Shown: positions 26,568-37,535 of the stretch, piece after piece
How the letters are laid out: the number at the start of each line of letters is the position of its first letter
Numbering within the stretch: the stretch's first letter is position 1
NCBI RefSeq assembly: GCF_016595495.1
Contig: NZ_JAENIM010000044.1
Span: 62,001 to 126,000 of the forward strand
DNA: 64,000 bases
From: Persicirhabdus sediminis
GTDB lineage: Bacteria > Verrucomicrobiota > Verrucomicrobiia > Verrucomicrobiales > Akkermansiaceae
Direction: 5' to 3'
Made by a program: the position numbers and the translations under genes
Notes under the pieces: model-generated
What the model saw: only the letters and a program-made list of their open reading frames with translations
Database searches by the model: none
Told to the model about the DNA's origin: nothing

Positions 26568-28100
26568 ATGAGCAGCATCCTTCAGGAACTCGAACAAGAA
26601 ATCGCTAACGTGACCTCAACCGTCGAGAAAACCAACGTCGGCACCATTCGTGAGATTGGTGACGGTGTGGCCAAAGTCGAGGGTCTTAGTGACGTTCAAC
26701 TCAATGAAATGGTCGAGTTCCCAGGCGGAACCGTTGGCCTGGCCCTTAACCTTGAAGAAGGTGAAGTCGGCGTAGTTATTCTCGGTGAGTACACTCACCT
26801 GCAAGAAGGTGACGAGTGCACTTGCTCAGGCAAGCTTCTCTCCGTTCCTGTTGGCGAAGACCTCTTCGGTCGTGTTGTAGACGTTCTCGGTCGCCCACTT
26901 GATGGTCGCGGTGAGATCGCAGCAGCCGCTCAGTACCCAGTGGAGAAAATTGCTCCGGGTATCATTAAGCGTAAGTCAGTATCCGTTCCTGTGCAGACAG
27001 GTATCATGGCGATTGATGCGCTGATTCCTATCGGTCGTGGCCAGCGTGAGCTGATCATTGGTGACCGCGCTACTGGTAAGACCACGATCGCTATCGATAC
27101 CATGATTTCTCAGCACAACCAGAACAAGGCTGCTGCTGAAGCTGGTGAAGAAGGCTACAAGCCACTTCACTGTATTTACGTTGCTGTGGGCCAGAAGCAG
27201 TCCAACATCGCACGTACCATCCAGAAGCTGGAAGATGCCGGCGCTATGGAAAATACTATCGTGGTAGCTGCCTCAGCATCTGAGTCTGCTGCTAACCAGT
27301 ACCTCGCACCTTACACAGGTTGTGCCATCGGTGAATACCTGATGGACCAAGGTAAGGATGTTCTCATCGTATTTGATGATCTTTCTAAGCAGGCGGTTGC
27401 TTACCGTCAGGTATCTCTGATTCTTCGCCGCCCATCAGGTCGTGAAGCTTACCCAGGTGACGTTTTCTACCTGCACAGCAGACTTCTTGAGCGCTCAGCT
27501 CGTCTCTCAGACGCAGCTGGTGGTGGTTCAATGACTGCACTTCCAATCATTGAGACACAAGCTGGTGACGTATCTGCATACATCCCAACTAACGTGATCT
27601 CCATTACTGACGGTCAGATTTTCCTTGAGACTGACTTGTTCAACCAAGGTGTTCGCCCAGCGATTTCTGTAGGTCTGTCAGTTTCTCGTGTAGGTTCTGC
27701 TGCACAGACAAAGGCGATCAAGAAAGTGTCTGGTACCACTAAGGTGGATCTGGCTCAGTTCCGCGAGCTGCAGGCATTTGCTGCTTTCGGTTCAGATCTG
27801 GATGACGCGACTATGGCTAAGATCAACCGCGGTGAGCGTATTGTTGAGCTGTTCAAGCAAGACCAATACGCACCGAAGTCACTGGCTATCCAGGTGGTCC
27901 AGCTGTGGGGCATCCAGAATGGTCACTTCGATGATGTGGAAGTCGATCGTGTACAAGATTTCCGCGCTGGTCTGGAGGAATTCCTCGGGACTCGCAAGAC
28001 TGACCTGCTCAACGAGATCGCCAAAGAGAAAGCGCTTACTGACAGCGTGCTCGAAGGCACTAAGCAGGCTATTGCCGACTTCAAGGCAACTTGGAAGTAA
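26568..28100 (+). CDS. atpA: F1Fo ATP synthase subunit alpha
   Basis: A 510-aa non-catalytic nucleotide-binding F1 subunit. It shows the P-loop [30 protein letters not shown], the Walker B segment [17 protein letters not shown], and the signature [17 protein letters not shown] with the arginine finger region. The length is normal. It lies between delta and gamma. Confidence 0.98.
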   Translation: MSSILQELEQEIANVTSTVEKTNVGTIREIGDGVAKVEGLSDVQLNEMVEFPGGTVGLALNLEEGEVGVVILGEYTHLQEGDECTCSGKLLSVPVGEDLFGRVVDVLGRPLDGRGEIAAAAQYPVEKIAPGIIKRKSVSVPVQTGIMAIDALIPIGRGQRELIIGDRATGKTTIAIDTMISQHNQNKAAAEAGEEGYKPLHCIYVAVGQKQSNIARTIQKLEDAGAMENTIVVAASASESAANQYLAPYTGCAIGEYLMDQGKDVLIVFDDLSKQAVAYRQVSLILRRPSGREAYPGDVFYLHSRLLERSARLSDAAGGGSMTALPIIETQAGDVSAYIPTNVISITDGQIFLETDLFNQGVRPAISVGLSVSRVGSAAQTKAIKKVSGTTKVDLAQFRELQAFAAFGSDLDDATMAKINRGERIVELFKQDQYAPKSLAIQVVQLWGIQNGHFDDVEVDRVQDFRAGLEEFLGTRKTDLLNEIAKEKALTDSVLEGTKQAIADFKATWK

Positions 28101-28139
28101 CTCAAACAGCTTAATATTCGCTAATACCAATCAATTTAT

Positions 28140-29048
28140 ATGGCCAATCTTCGTGACATTCGCCGGCGCATTAAGTCGGTAAAAAACACTGCCCAGATCA
28201 CCAAGGCGATGCAGCTAGTAGCATCCGCCAAAATGAAAAAGGCACAGGACCAGGCAATCTCAGGGCGTGATTATGCAATTTCCCTGAATAAGGTGTTGGC
28301 GAACCTTAAGTCTGGTGATGATGAGCTCGTACACCCACTGATGGATGTGCGAGAGGAAGGCAAGCACCTCGTGCTGGTAATCAGCACAGATCGCGGACTC
28401 TGCGGTGGCCTCAACGCCAACCTGCAGCGCAAGGTGACTGACATCGCCAATGCTGAAGGTGATAATGTGGATTTTGTGACCATCGGTCGCAAACTCCGCC
28501 AGCAGCTGGCTAAGCGGCAAGTGAATCTGGTAGCTGACTTCACCGTCGACGATCCAGTACCATTTGCGGACAGCCGTCCAGTAGCTAAGTTCCTCACCGA
28601 GCAGTTCCTCTCAGGCAAATACAACAAGGTGACCATCGCATTCAACCGCTTTGTCACCACCATGAGCCAGGAGCCAACGCTTTCTAAGTTCCTGCCAATC
28701 GAGGCAGAAACACTCGCTGAGCGCCGTGCCTACGAAAGTGTGGGTAAGCGAGGCGTGATCAAGGAAACTGACAAAGAAGAAGCTCTATCTAATGACTACA
28801 TCTTTGAGCCAGGTCCAGATAACGTTCTCAATCACCTGCTGCCACTCTACCTCGGCTTCCATGTTTACCAAACATTGGTCGAGTCTCGCGCCTCTGAGCA
28901 CTCAGCTCGAATGGTAGCGATGAAGGCCGCTACGGATAACGCTAATACCATGATCGATGAGCTGACACTTGAATACAACAAGGCACGTCAGGCAGCCATT
29001 ACCGCTGAACTCCTCGAAATCACCACCGCGATGAAGGCCATGGAGTAG
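28140..29048 (+). CDS. atpG: F1Fo ATP synthase subunit gamma
   Basis: A 302-aa rotor shaft. The N-terminal helix (NLRDIRRRIKSVKNTAQITKAMQLVASAKMKKA) and the C-terminal helix (SARMVAMKAATDNANTMIDELTLEYNKARQAAIT) form the coiled coil inside the alpha3beta3 ring. The central segment STDRGLCGGLNANL is conserved. Its TAG stop codon is part of a 16-bp perfect palindrome. Confidence 0.98.
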   Translation: MANLRDIRRRIKSVKNTAQITKAMQLVASAKMKKAQDQAISGRDYAISLNKVLANLKSGDDELVHPLMDVREEGKHLVLVISTDRGLCGGLNANLQRKVTDIANAEGDNVDFVTIGRKLRQQLAKRQVNLVADFTVDDPVPFADSRPVAKFLTEQFLSGKYNKVTIAFNRFVTTMSQEPTLSKFLPIEAETLAERRAYESVGKRGVIKETDKEEALSNDYIFEPGPDNVLNHLLPLYLGFHVYQTLVESRASEHSARMVAMKAATDNANTMIDELTLEYNKARQAAITAELLEITTAMKAME

Positions 29049-29061
29049 TGGCTAGCCACTA
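29046..29061 (+). promoter_or_regulatory. Palindrome at the atpG stop codon
   Basis: TAGTGGCTAGCCACTA is a perfect 16-bp palindrome that begins at the atpG stop codon, in the unusually long (104 bp) gap before atpD. It could form a stop-codon hairpin in the mRNA. Confidence 0.45.
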
Positions 29062-29062
29062 A

Positions 29063-30565
<1,503 letters not shown>

Positions 30566-30578
30566 TTCTCATGAGCCT

Positions 30579-30602
30579 GGGCTGGCCCGCCGTGGCCAGC
30601 CC
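30579..30602 (+). promoter_or_regulatory. Intercistronic hairpin between atpD and atpC
   Basis: GGGCTGGC and GCCAGCCC form an 8-bp GC-only-plus-one-AT stem around an 8-base loop. A weak T run follows. It may lower epsilon output relative to beta (three beta per one epsilon). Confidence 0.55.
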
Positions 30603-30640
30603 ACTCAGATTTTCTCAATCCAAACTCATATTTAGAAATC

Positions 30641-31054
30641 ATGCTGCATCTCGAAATCGTTACTCCTGAGAAGAAAATTTTCTCTGACACTGTAGAAGAT
30701 GTTTACTTGCCAGGTGAAGATGGTGAGATGGGAGTGCTTTCTCTGCACGCTGCCCTCGTCACCGTGCTCAAGCCAGGCGAGCTGCGTTACCAAAAAGATG
30801 GCGAAACCATCGAGTTAGCCATCGGAGCAGGCTTCGCTGAAGTTGCCCAAGACAAACTCATCATCCTTACCGATATGGCGCTCGACGACGAGCAGATCGA
30901 TATCGAAAAGGCCGAAGAAGCCATCAAACGCGCCGAAGAAGCACTCAAACTGCACGAAGGCGACGACCCTCAGCACACCGCCCAGCTCGAACTCACCATC
31001 GCCAAGAATATCTTTGCCATCGAGTTCAAGCGCAAGCGCCGCAAGAGCATTTAG
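30641..31054 (+). CDS. atpC: F1Fo ATP synthase subunit epsilon
   Basis: A 137-aa central-stalk and regulatory subunit. An N-terminal beta sandwich (LEIVTPEKKIFSDTVEDVYLPGEDGEMGVLSLHAALVTVL) is followed by two C-terminal helices (IDIEKAEEAIKRAEEALKL and the tail). Last gene of the operon, followed by short direct repeats and a strong terminator. Confidence 0.97.
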   Translation: MLHLEIVTPEKKIFSDTVEDVYLPGEDGEMGVLSLHAALVTVLKPGELRYQKDGETIELAIGAGFAEVAQDKLIILTDMALDDEQIDIEKAEEAIKRAEEALKLHEGDDPQHTAQLELTIAKNIFAIEFKRKRRKSI

Positions 31055-31112
31055 CTGAACAACTTCGCCGAAAGGCCAGAAGAGTAAGCCGCTCCATTCA
31101 ATCGTGCCAAAA

Positions 31113-31208
31113 GCCCGAGCGATCGAGTAAATAGCTCAAGCTCACGAGTAAGCTGCCCAAGCAATTGAGCAAATAGCTCGTGCAGTTGAGCATAGTGCCA
31201 AAGCAATT
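31113..31208 (+). repeat. Imperfect 42-bp direct repeats downstream of atpC
   Basis: Units start at 31113, 31155 and 31197 (partial) with the shared pattern 'gcccRagcRaTtgagYaaatagctc'. They lie between the atpC stop and the operon terminator. No protein is supported here. Confidence 0.6.
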
Positions 31209-31212
31209 TCCC

Positions 31213-31244
31213 AACCCGAAGCCCACCACAGCTTCGGGTTTTTT
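31213..31244 (+). terminator. Intrinsic terminator of the atp operon
   Basis: AACCCGAAGC and GCTTCGGGTT form a 10-bp stem around CCACCACA, followed by a continuous T run. Confidence 0.93.
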
Positions 31245-31249
31245 GTGCC

Positions 31250-31430
31250 CAGCCATTGAAGAGAGAATGGTGAGGAGAGAGGTGTGAGTTCCTGGCTGAT
31301 GAAACCCAGCCGTTGAAGAGAGAAGAGTGAGGAGAGAAGAGTGAGTTCCTGGCTGATGAAACCCAAGCAGCTCAGCTGTTCGGCCGAAGGCTTTCGGACT
31401 GCGGTGATCCTTCACCGCTTTGAGTGAGAC
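31250..31430 (-). repeat. Repeat family B unit, inverted
   Basis: Reverse-strand B unit with the hairpin at 31401-31418, the second hairpin (CCGAAGGCTTTCGG) and two 57-bp elements. It begins only a few bases beyond the atp terminator. A 105-aa minus-strand frame across it is the usual repeat artefact. Confidence 0.9.
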
Positions 31431-31750
31431 GCCAAAAGAAGTACCAAGGCCGAAGTCATGTGTTCATGTTTTATCGCACACGAGTGGAGTAGAGCTAGCT
31501 GGCTAGAACCATCAGCCAGCCAGAAACGCTTACTAGCTCAAAACCCCAGCACGCCAGCCGAGACACCAGCTATAGCCAGAACCACTTGCTTACCAGCCCG
31601 GAGGGCTCAGGGACTTTAGCCGCGGGTCGACAAGCCACGGAGTGACGATCGTCCCTAACCCTAGGCATCGCCTAAGGTATAGAGGCCACACCAGAGCATC
31701 CCCTCAGAGTGGCGACCATTTTTCCCGCTGGCTGGAGCCCACCCTATCGA
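31431..31750 (-). repeat. Degenerate DNA, repeat-A tail and BspA 3' flank, inverted
   Basis: 31431-31585 shows no gene; it is rich in 'agctagctgg'-type words. About 31590-31625 is the inverted tail of repeat A ('agcccggagggctcaggg'). 31626-31750 is the inverted counterpart of the 3' flank of the first LRR gene. Confidence 0.75.
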
Positions 31751-34700
31751 TCAATCCAGCTCGCTAGCATATACCGTGAGCCTAATAAAAAGCTTTTCCT
31801 CGCCCTCAGTGGACGCTTCAGCCATGCGCATGCCGTCGGCGTCGGGCTCAGATAGGTTGACGTTTTGCGAGCTCCAGTTGACTAAGTCACTGCTGCTTTC
31901 CACCAGGTAATCCACGCCTTTGCTTTGGCCATGAAACATCAGGCCAAGTGAACCGTCATAGATTTGCGGCTTGGGCATTTTCCCAGCTAGATTTTCATCT
32001 GGCCTAAGGTTCAGCGCGCGAGCCATCAACAGGCTCACACCATCGCCAGTATCATCGAGTGATAAATCGACATGCGGTGCTCTGCCATGGAGCTGCAGCC
32101 AGCTGTCAGCCGGTAACTGCTCGGTGCCAATAACAACGACAGGACGATATTGCCAGCTAGGCGTTGTGAAGCCTGTACTGTCGGCCAGAATGTAGCTGGT
32201 AACTTGGTTGCTGTTCTGGAATATCGTAGAACTCGCTGCAGGGGCATCACCGAGGAAGTAGATGCTGGAGAGAGAGATGCAACCAGAGAATGCATAGCTG
32301 TCAATGTAAGTGACCGAGTTAGGGATGTTGATACTGGAGAGAGAGATGCAGTTATAGAAAACATAGTATCCAATAGAAGTGACCGAGTCAGGGATGTTGA
32401 CACTGGTGAGTGAACTGCAGCCATAGAACATAGACCTTGCTATAGAGGTGAATGAGCTTGGGATAGTTATATTCCTAAGTGAGCTGCAGAACGAGAAAGC
32501 TGAGGAACCAATGGAAGTGACCGAGTTAGGAATGTTGACACTGGTGAGTGAACTGCAGTTATAGAAAACATAGTTGCCAATAGAAGTGACCGAGTCTGGA
32601 ATGTTGATACTGGTGAGTGAACTGCAGTTATAGAACGTATAGTCTTCAATGGTCGTGATCGAGTCTGGAATGTTGACACTGGTGAGTGAACTGCAGTTAT
32701 AGAAAACATAGTTGCCAATAGAAGTGACCGAGTCAGGGATGCTGACACAGGTGAGCAAACTGCAACCATAGAAAGCCCTATTACCAATAGAAGTGACCGC
32801 CTTAGGGATGATGACACTGGTGAGTGAACTGCAGTTATAGAACGTATAGTCTTCAATGGTCGTGACCGACTCTGGGATGTTGATACTGGTGAGTGTACTA
32901 CAACCACAGAATGCCCTATCACCAATGGAAGTGACAGTGTCTGGGATACTAATGATTGTTAGTGAGCTGCAGTTATAGAAAGTGTAGGATTCGATGGAAG
33001 TGACCGCTTCTGGAAGAATGATAGTAGTCAGTGATTCGCAGTTTTCGAAAGCACTGTCACCAATGGAAGTGATCGAGTCTGGAATGTTGACCTCGCTGAG
33101 TAAGCTGCAGCTAGCGAAGGCACTGTCACCAATGGCTGTGACCGGCACACCTAGGTAAAAAGAGGAGATATGAATAGAGCCGGATACGCTGCTGCTACAA
33201 GCAGTCAGAATCATGCTGTTGCCATCGCTGCTCAGCGTATAAGTAAGATCTGGATGATCGTCTAGGTCAGCTGGGTAGAGGCTCCATGGAGCTAGCTGGA
33301 AGGAATGGTAGTATTCATGCTGATAGCTGATGGTGAGCTTCTCGTTGACGGTGAAATCAAATAGATCCCCCGTCACACTTGGGGCATTACCTAAAAAGCT
33401 AAGCTGGACTAAGCTAGAGCAGCCGAAGAAAGCCCCTTCTCCTATGGAAGCGACCGCGGCTGAAATAGTGAGATCACCGAGTGATTTACAGCCATAAAAG
33501 GCATAGCTGCCAATGCTGGTGGCTGAGGCTGGGATGTTGATCTCACTGAGTGCAGAGCACTGCCAGAAAGTATAATTGCCAATAGAAGTGACCGAGTCGG
33601 GAATATTCAGGTTGATGAGTGAGTCACAGCGGAAGAATGCATAGTCACCAATGAAGGTGACCGTGTCTGGGATGCTGATATGGCTAAGTGAGCTGCAGCC
33701 AAGAAAAGCGTATTCGCCAATGGCGGTGACGGGCACACCGTTATAGCTTGGTGAAATGAGAATGGAGCCCGATGCGCTGTTACTGCAATGAGTTAGAATC
33801 GCACTGTTGCCATCGTCACTGAGTGTATAGCTAAGAGCTGGATTATAAATTTCAGCTAGATAGCGATTCCACGGTGAGCTCTGGAATGCCGCCGCGTATT
33901 CTACCTGGTATTTAATGATGAGATTCTCATTGGTGATAGTGCCAAATGGATCATTCTTCACACTCGGCGCTTCACCTAAAAACGTAATCCAAGCCAAACT
34001 CGAGCAGCCGTCAAAAGCCTTGTCACCAATGAAGGTCACCGATGCATGAATAGTGATATTAGTGAGTGAGCTACAGCTTTCGAAAGCATAGTCTCCAATA
34101 GAAGTGACGGAGTCAGGAATAGTGATGCTAGTGAGTGAGCTACAGCCACTGAAAGCGCCCCGCCCAAGAGAGGTGACGGAGTCAGGAATAGTGATATTAG
34201 TGAGTGAGCTGCAGCCACAGAAAGCATCAACTCCAATGGAAGTTACGGAGTGAGGAATAGTGATATTAGTTAGTGAGCTGCAGTTAAGGAAAGTAGCGTA
34301 TCCAAGAGAGGTGACGGAGTCAGGGATAGTGATTTTGGTCAGTGAACTGCATCCGAAAAAAGTAGATTCTGCAATAGAAGTGATGGAGGCAGAGAGCTTG
34401 ACGCTAGTGAGTGAGCTGCATTCCCAGAAAGCGTATTGCCCAATCGAGTGGACTGAGTCTGGAATGATTATGTTAGATAGAGAGAAGCAGTTACTGAATG
34501 CATAATCTCCAATAAAGACGACCGAATCTGGGATTTCTATGCTGGTTAGTGAGTCGCGCCAATCAAATGCACCATCCGCAATCTCGGTTACTGGCAAGCC
34601 GTCAATCGTACCAGGGATAACCAACTCACCAGCAGCGCTTGTGGAACAGCCAGTAATCGTGATCGAATAGCCCGTGCTTGTATAACTGAGATCCTCCACT

Positions 34701-34789
34701 GAAGCGGCGGCACAGTGCTGGGCCGGTAAGCAAATACAGATGATTAGTGTAAAAAGTGCACAAAGGCGCGAAGTCCTAAGGAAAAACAT
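31751..34789 (-). CDS. Secreted BspA-type leucine-rich-repeat protein (long paralogue)
   Basis: A 1012-aa paralogue of the LRR protein at 5530-7602 on the opposite strand. The signal peptide is nearly identical. About 35 LRR_5 repeats of about 23 aa (SLTSVNIPDSVTSIGNYVFYNC type) fall in three blocks separated by the same longer inserts (YTLSDDGNSAILTHC...). The last 115 residues differ from the paralogue at only a few positions (for example GMRMAEAS versus GMRVAEAS). The near-identity of both ends, against divergent repeat numbers in the middle, suggests recent duplication or gene conversion with repeat expansion and contraction. It is probably a secreted or surface binding protein; the ligand is unknown. 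Confidence 0.9.
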   Translation of the reverse strand: MFFLRTSRLCALFTLIICICLPAQHCAAASVEDLSYTSTGYSITITGCSTSAAGELVIPGTIDGLPVTEIADGAFDWRDSLTSIEIPDSVVFIGDYAFSNCFSLSNIIIPDSVHSIGQYAFWECSSLTSVKLSASITSIAESTFFGCSSLTKITIPDSVTSLGYATFLNCSSLTNITIPHSVTSIGVDAFCGCSSLTNITIPDSVTSLGRGAFSGCSSLTSITIPDSVTSIGDYAFESCSSLTNITIHASVTFIGDKAFDGCSSLAWITFLGEAPSVKNDPFGTITNENLIIKYQVEYAAAFQSSPWNRYLAEIYNPALSYTLSDDGNSAILTHCSNSASGSILISPSYNGVPVTAIGEYAFLGCSSLSHISIPDTVTFIGDYAFFRCDSLINLNIPDSVTSIGNYTFWQCSALSEINIPASATSIGSYAFYGCKSLGDLTISAAVASIGEGAFFGCSSLVQLSFLGNAPSVTGDLFDFTVNEKLTISYQHEYYHSFQLAPWSLYPADLDDHPDLTYTLSSDGNSMILTACSSSVSGSIHISSFYLGVPVTAIGDSAFASCSLLSEVNIPDSITSIGDSAFENCESLTTIILPEAVTSIESYTFYNCSSLTIISIPDTVTSIGDRAFCGCSTLTSINIPESVTTIEDYTFYNCSSLTSVIIPKAVTSIGNRAFYGCSLLTCVSIPDSVTSIGNYVFYNCSSLTSVNIPDSITTIEDYTFYNCSSLTSINIPDSVTSIGNYVFYNCSSLTSVNIPNSVTSIGSSAFSFCSSLRNITIPSSFTSIARSMFYGCSSLTSVNIPDSVTSIGYYVFYNCISLSSINIPNSVTYIDSYAFSGCISLSSIYFLGDAPAASSTIFQNSNQVTSYILADSTGFTTPSWQYRPVVVIGTEQLPADSWLQLHGRAPHVDLSLDDTGDGVSLLMARALNLRPDENLAGKMPKPQIYDGSLGLMFHGQSKGVDYLVESSSDLVNWSSQNVNLSEPDADGMRMAEASTEGEEKLFIRLTVYASELD

Positions 34790-34795
34790 TCCGAA

Positions 34796-34824
34796 CTGTT
34801 AGCAAATTAACGTTTAGATGTCAA
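34796..34824 (-). promoter_or_regulatory. Predicted promoter of the second BspA-like gene
   Basis: On the minus strand TTGACA, a 17-bp spacer and TAACAG, identical to the first cassette. The -10 element lies seven bases before the ATG. Confidence 0.5.
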
Positions 34825-35065
34825 GTGACCAATCTGCTATCTGTATGCCAGAAAAGTCTCTAAGTTACCTGTCCTATTCTTAATCATGTAGTTAATCGAT
34901 CATTTGATAGATCAATAAATCATCTGTTCATACGTTTATGATAGCGACTAGTGAGGAGAGAGGAGTGAATTCTAAGGCAATGGAGATCAATCGGCTCCGT
35001 AGCTCTGCCGAAGGCTTTCGGACTGCGGTGATCCTTCACCGCTCTAGCCGACGAGCGGTATCAGA
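34825..35065 (-). repeat. Shared upstream flank and repeat B remnant, inverted
   Basis: 34825-34965 is similar to 5370-5494 in inverted orientation, including 'atgatcgattaac' and 'actagtcgctat'. 34970-35065 carries one B-unit hairpin pair (35025-35042) with only a remnant of the 57-bp element. No gene. Confidence 0.8.
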
Positions 35066-35203
35066 AATCCCCACTTTCAAATCCTAAAAATAGCTTCAAT
35101 CATTGTGGCTAGGTCAAAGAACGATAAGCTCACTGAAAATTGCTGGGCATTAGCTTCTAATTAATCGTTGGTAGAGAGCAATTTTTCAGATTATGCGTAA
35201 TTC

Positions 35204-35725
35204 ATGCTTGGCCTAATAGGAGTTACAATTTTCTGCTTATCGATAATGATAGGTGTTCTCTCGGACGCGTTTCGTGATGATGATTGCGACCTCGTAAATT
35301 TATTTAACTTATTGATGGTCACGGGCATACCTGTTTTGTTTGCTATGTGGGTTAGAAGGACAATCAAATGGGATGACAAGGTGTCTTTATGGTTAACCCA
35401 GAACAGGCGAGTGATTACAGATAGAGATCAATACCTGAGAGATTCGCCTTGGCCAACGAGAGCTTTGAACTCGAATCAGCGTCTTCGTAACTACCAGTTT
35501 GTGACTTCGTTTGGCATTTTTAGCTCAGTCGGAGAGACTGGGGCAGACCTCGGTCGGCGACCATTACTTTGCATTGCCTGTTGCCTTTGGTGTTTAGTAT
35601 TTGGCTGGTGGTCAATCCCATTTGGGCCATTTACTAACATCAAAATTATTTGCCGTAATATTAGCGGTGGACAAACTAGATCAGTGCGCAATTCAGGAAT
35701 CTTGATTATAGACTCTGAGAGCTAA
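35204..35725 (+). CDS. Small membrane protein of unknown function
   Basis: A 173-aa protein with an N-terminal hydrophobic segment (LIGVTIFCLSIMIGVLS), a second (LLMVTGIPVLFAMWV) and a third near the C-terminus (LLCIACCLWCLVFGWWSIPFGP). The ending FGPFTNIKIICRNISGGQTRSV resembles small membrane proteins seen in Planctomycetes and Verrucomicrobia, but I cannot name a family. It has no operon partner. It lies just past the second repeat-flanked LRR cassette. Confidence 0.55.
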   Translation: MLGLIGVTIFCLSIMIGVLSDAFRDDDCDLVNLFNLLMVTGIPVLFAMWVRRTIKWDDKVSLWLTQNRRVITDRDQYLRDSPWPTRALNSNQRLRNYQFVTSFGIFSSVGETGADLGRRPLLCIACCLWCLVFGWWSIPFGPFTNIKIICRNISGGQTRSVRNSGILIIDSES

Positions 35726-35898
35726 CGCTCCTAGCTCCAGCTGGTCCCAAGTTAAGTACACCTCTGCTAGGTTTTTAGGTGCTAGATTTGGGGGGTTGTA
35801 CTTTTGTTTGATGGCGTGAATAGCTTAGCGGCTCACCTTGAGGCTGTGATGGGTAATTTTTTGTTTGTGATAACAGAAAAAAAGTTAATGATAGGGGC

Positions 35899-37362
35899 AT
35901 GATGTTGAACTTAGTTAGGTTAATGATGCTGTATGCCTTGTGCCATTTGGCTCATGCGGGTGATGGTTTTTGGAATGGTAAGCCTTGGGACAAGGCGGAG
36001 CTGGAAGCTGGTGTTGAGCGTGGTGACATTGCGGCGCTCACTGAGTGGGCGCAGTGGTCGGCTGATAGCTGGGGAGGTGTTAGCTATGATGGTGAAATGA
36101 TCCGCGAGCGGCTGAAGCTGGCGCATGAAAAGGGCGACACGCTAGCAACGGCACTGTATGCGCATTGTTTGTGGTCTTGTGTGGGCGGTGATCGCGATGC
36201 TGAGCAGGCGGTGAAGTTAGCTTTTGAATCAGCGATGAGCGAGCAGCCGTATGGTTATTATTTGATGTCTGAGATCTTCTCGTCGCGTTTGGTTGAGACG
36301 GAGCAGGTGCAGCCGTCATATGAAATGGCTAGCGATTGGTTAGAAAAAGCGGTAGCTGCTGGTGTAGTGAATGCTATCTATCGCAAGGCTTATAATGTGT
36401 ATTCGGGCGAGGGAGGCTATGATAAAGATGCTGATCTAGGTGCTGAGATGCTGATTGAAGTTTTTAATAAGTATCATCATATCACTGCCGCTCAGGTGAT
36501 CACATATGATGCTAAAGAGGAGTGTTTCAACGATAAGCTACTATTGTTAGCGGCTTTGGATAGATGCAATGAGGGTGTGAAGTTAGAAAGACCGATCAGT
36601 CAGGCCTTTATGGGACAAATCCATGGCTTGAAAGGTGTATGGGTGAAGGGGGCTCCTATGATTTACAGCTCTTTAGATAGGGAGCATCAACCATTTCCTC
36701 TGCATATTAATCTAGCTTTGAGTTATGGTGGGCTATTTAGCGGGAAGTATGGATCTAAAGCGGACTATATCACCTTGGAGTACCTAGCAAGAGAGAGCTT
36801 TGCCAATGGTTCACGAAGTAGTTATGTCGCAGGCAATGCGAGTTCGGCTTGCATTGTGCCTCACGATAAAGCGATGCCGCGGGATTTGGAATTGGCTAAA
36901 AAAATCAGTTATGAATATCTCGATGGCGAGAGTAGGTTCTACCGACTAACTGACTTGGGCCAACTGCATTCGTTTGCGGATGAGCCGGACTATTATGATC
37001 CTGTGTTGGCGGAAGCTCTTTTGCTCTACAGCTGTGAGTTTCATAACTATCGTTATCACGTTAGAAATGCTGTAGCTCTCTTAGCTAAGCTGCATTTTGA
37101 TGCCGCTGAAGAGGACAGAGATTACCGCAAGGCATACGTTTTGAACCAATGGCTACACAAAAAGAGCGGCTGGAATATGTACTTAAAGGGCATGAAAGCT
37201 TGTAAGAAAAAGATGAGTGCAAGCGAGTTGGCTGAGGCTGAAGACCTGTTGGATAGAGGTTATCCGTGGGCCGATGAATTTCGCCGACCCGCATGGAATT
37301 ATCTGCGCAGCCAGAAGATCATTGATGAGAGCTGGCCGTATGAAAAGGAGGACATCGAGTGA
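35899..37362 (+). CDS. Secreted Sel1/TPR-like helical-repeat protein
   Basis: A 487-aa protein with a signal peptide (LMMLYALCHLAHAG). Repeated helical pairs of the Sel1 type follow: GDIAALTEWAQWSADSWGG, KGDTLATALYAHCLW, ASDWLEKAVAAGVVNAIYRKAY and LGAEMLIEVFNKY. It probably acts as a protein-binding scaffold in the periplasm; no enzyme motif is visible. Two adjacent ATG codons (35899, 35902) could start it. A strong terminator follows, so it is monocistronic. Confidence 0.72.
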   Translation: MMLNLVRLMMLYALCHLAHAGDGFWNGKPWDKAELEAGVERGDIAALTEWAQWSADSWGGVSYDGEMIRERLKLAHEKGDTLATALYAHCLWSCVGGDRDAEQAVKLAFESAMSEQPYGYYLMSEIFSSRLVETEQVQPSYEMASDWLEKAVAAGVVNAIYRKAYNVYSGEGGYDKDADLGAEMLIEVFNKYHHITAAQVITYDAKEECFNDKLLLLAALDRCNEGVKLERPISQAFMGQIHGLKGVWVKGAPMIYSSLDREHQPFPLHINLALSYGGLFSGKYGSKADYITLEYLARESFANGSRSSYVAGNASSACIVPHDKAMPRDLELAKKISYEYLDGESRFYRLTDLGQLHSFADEPDYYDPVLAEALLLYSCEFHNYRYHVRNAVALLAKLHFDAAEEDRDYRKAYVLNQWLHKKSGWNMYLKGMKACKKKMSASELAEAEDLLDRGYPWADEFRRPAWNYLRSQKIIDESWPYEKEDIE

Positions 37363-37420
37363 TGCCTCGTTGTGCCGGATCAGCTAGCTGGATATTTAGC
37401 TAACATCGATCCGCTTCTCA

Positions 37421-37452
37421 AAACTCAGCTGCTAGCTAGCTGAGTTTTTTTT
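37421..37452 (+). terminator. Intrinsic terminator
   Basis: AAACTCAGCT and AGCTGAGTTT form a 10-bp stem around GCTAGCT, followed by a T run. It closes the Sel1-like gene and may serve the convergent PDZ gene as well. Confidence 0.88.
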
Positions 37453-37535
37453 GCCTCCAGCTGGCAGCTTACTTAACTAGTTTTGTTGTCAGCTAAAATC
37501 AAAGCCATTTCGACTAGTTATCTGGGAGAGAGCTA

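Noticed and set aside
32035-32925. Extra frames inside the second LRR gene
   Set aside because: They are frame-shifted translations of the LRR repeats.
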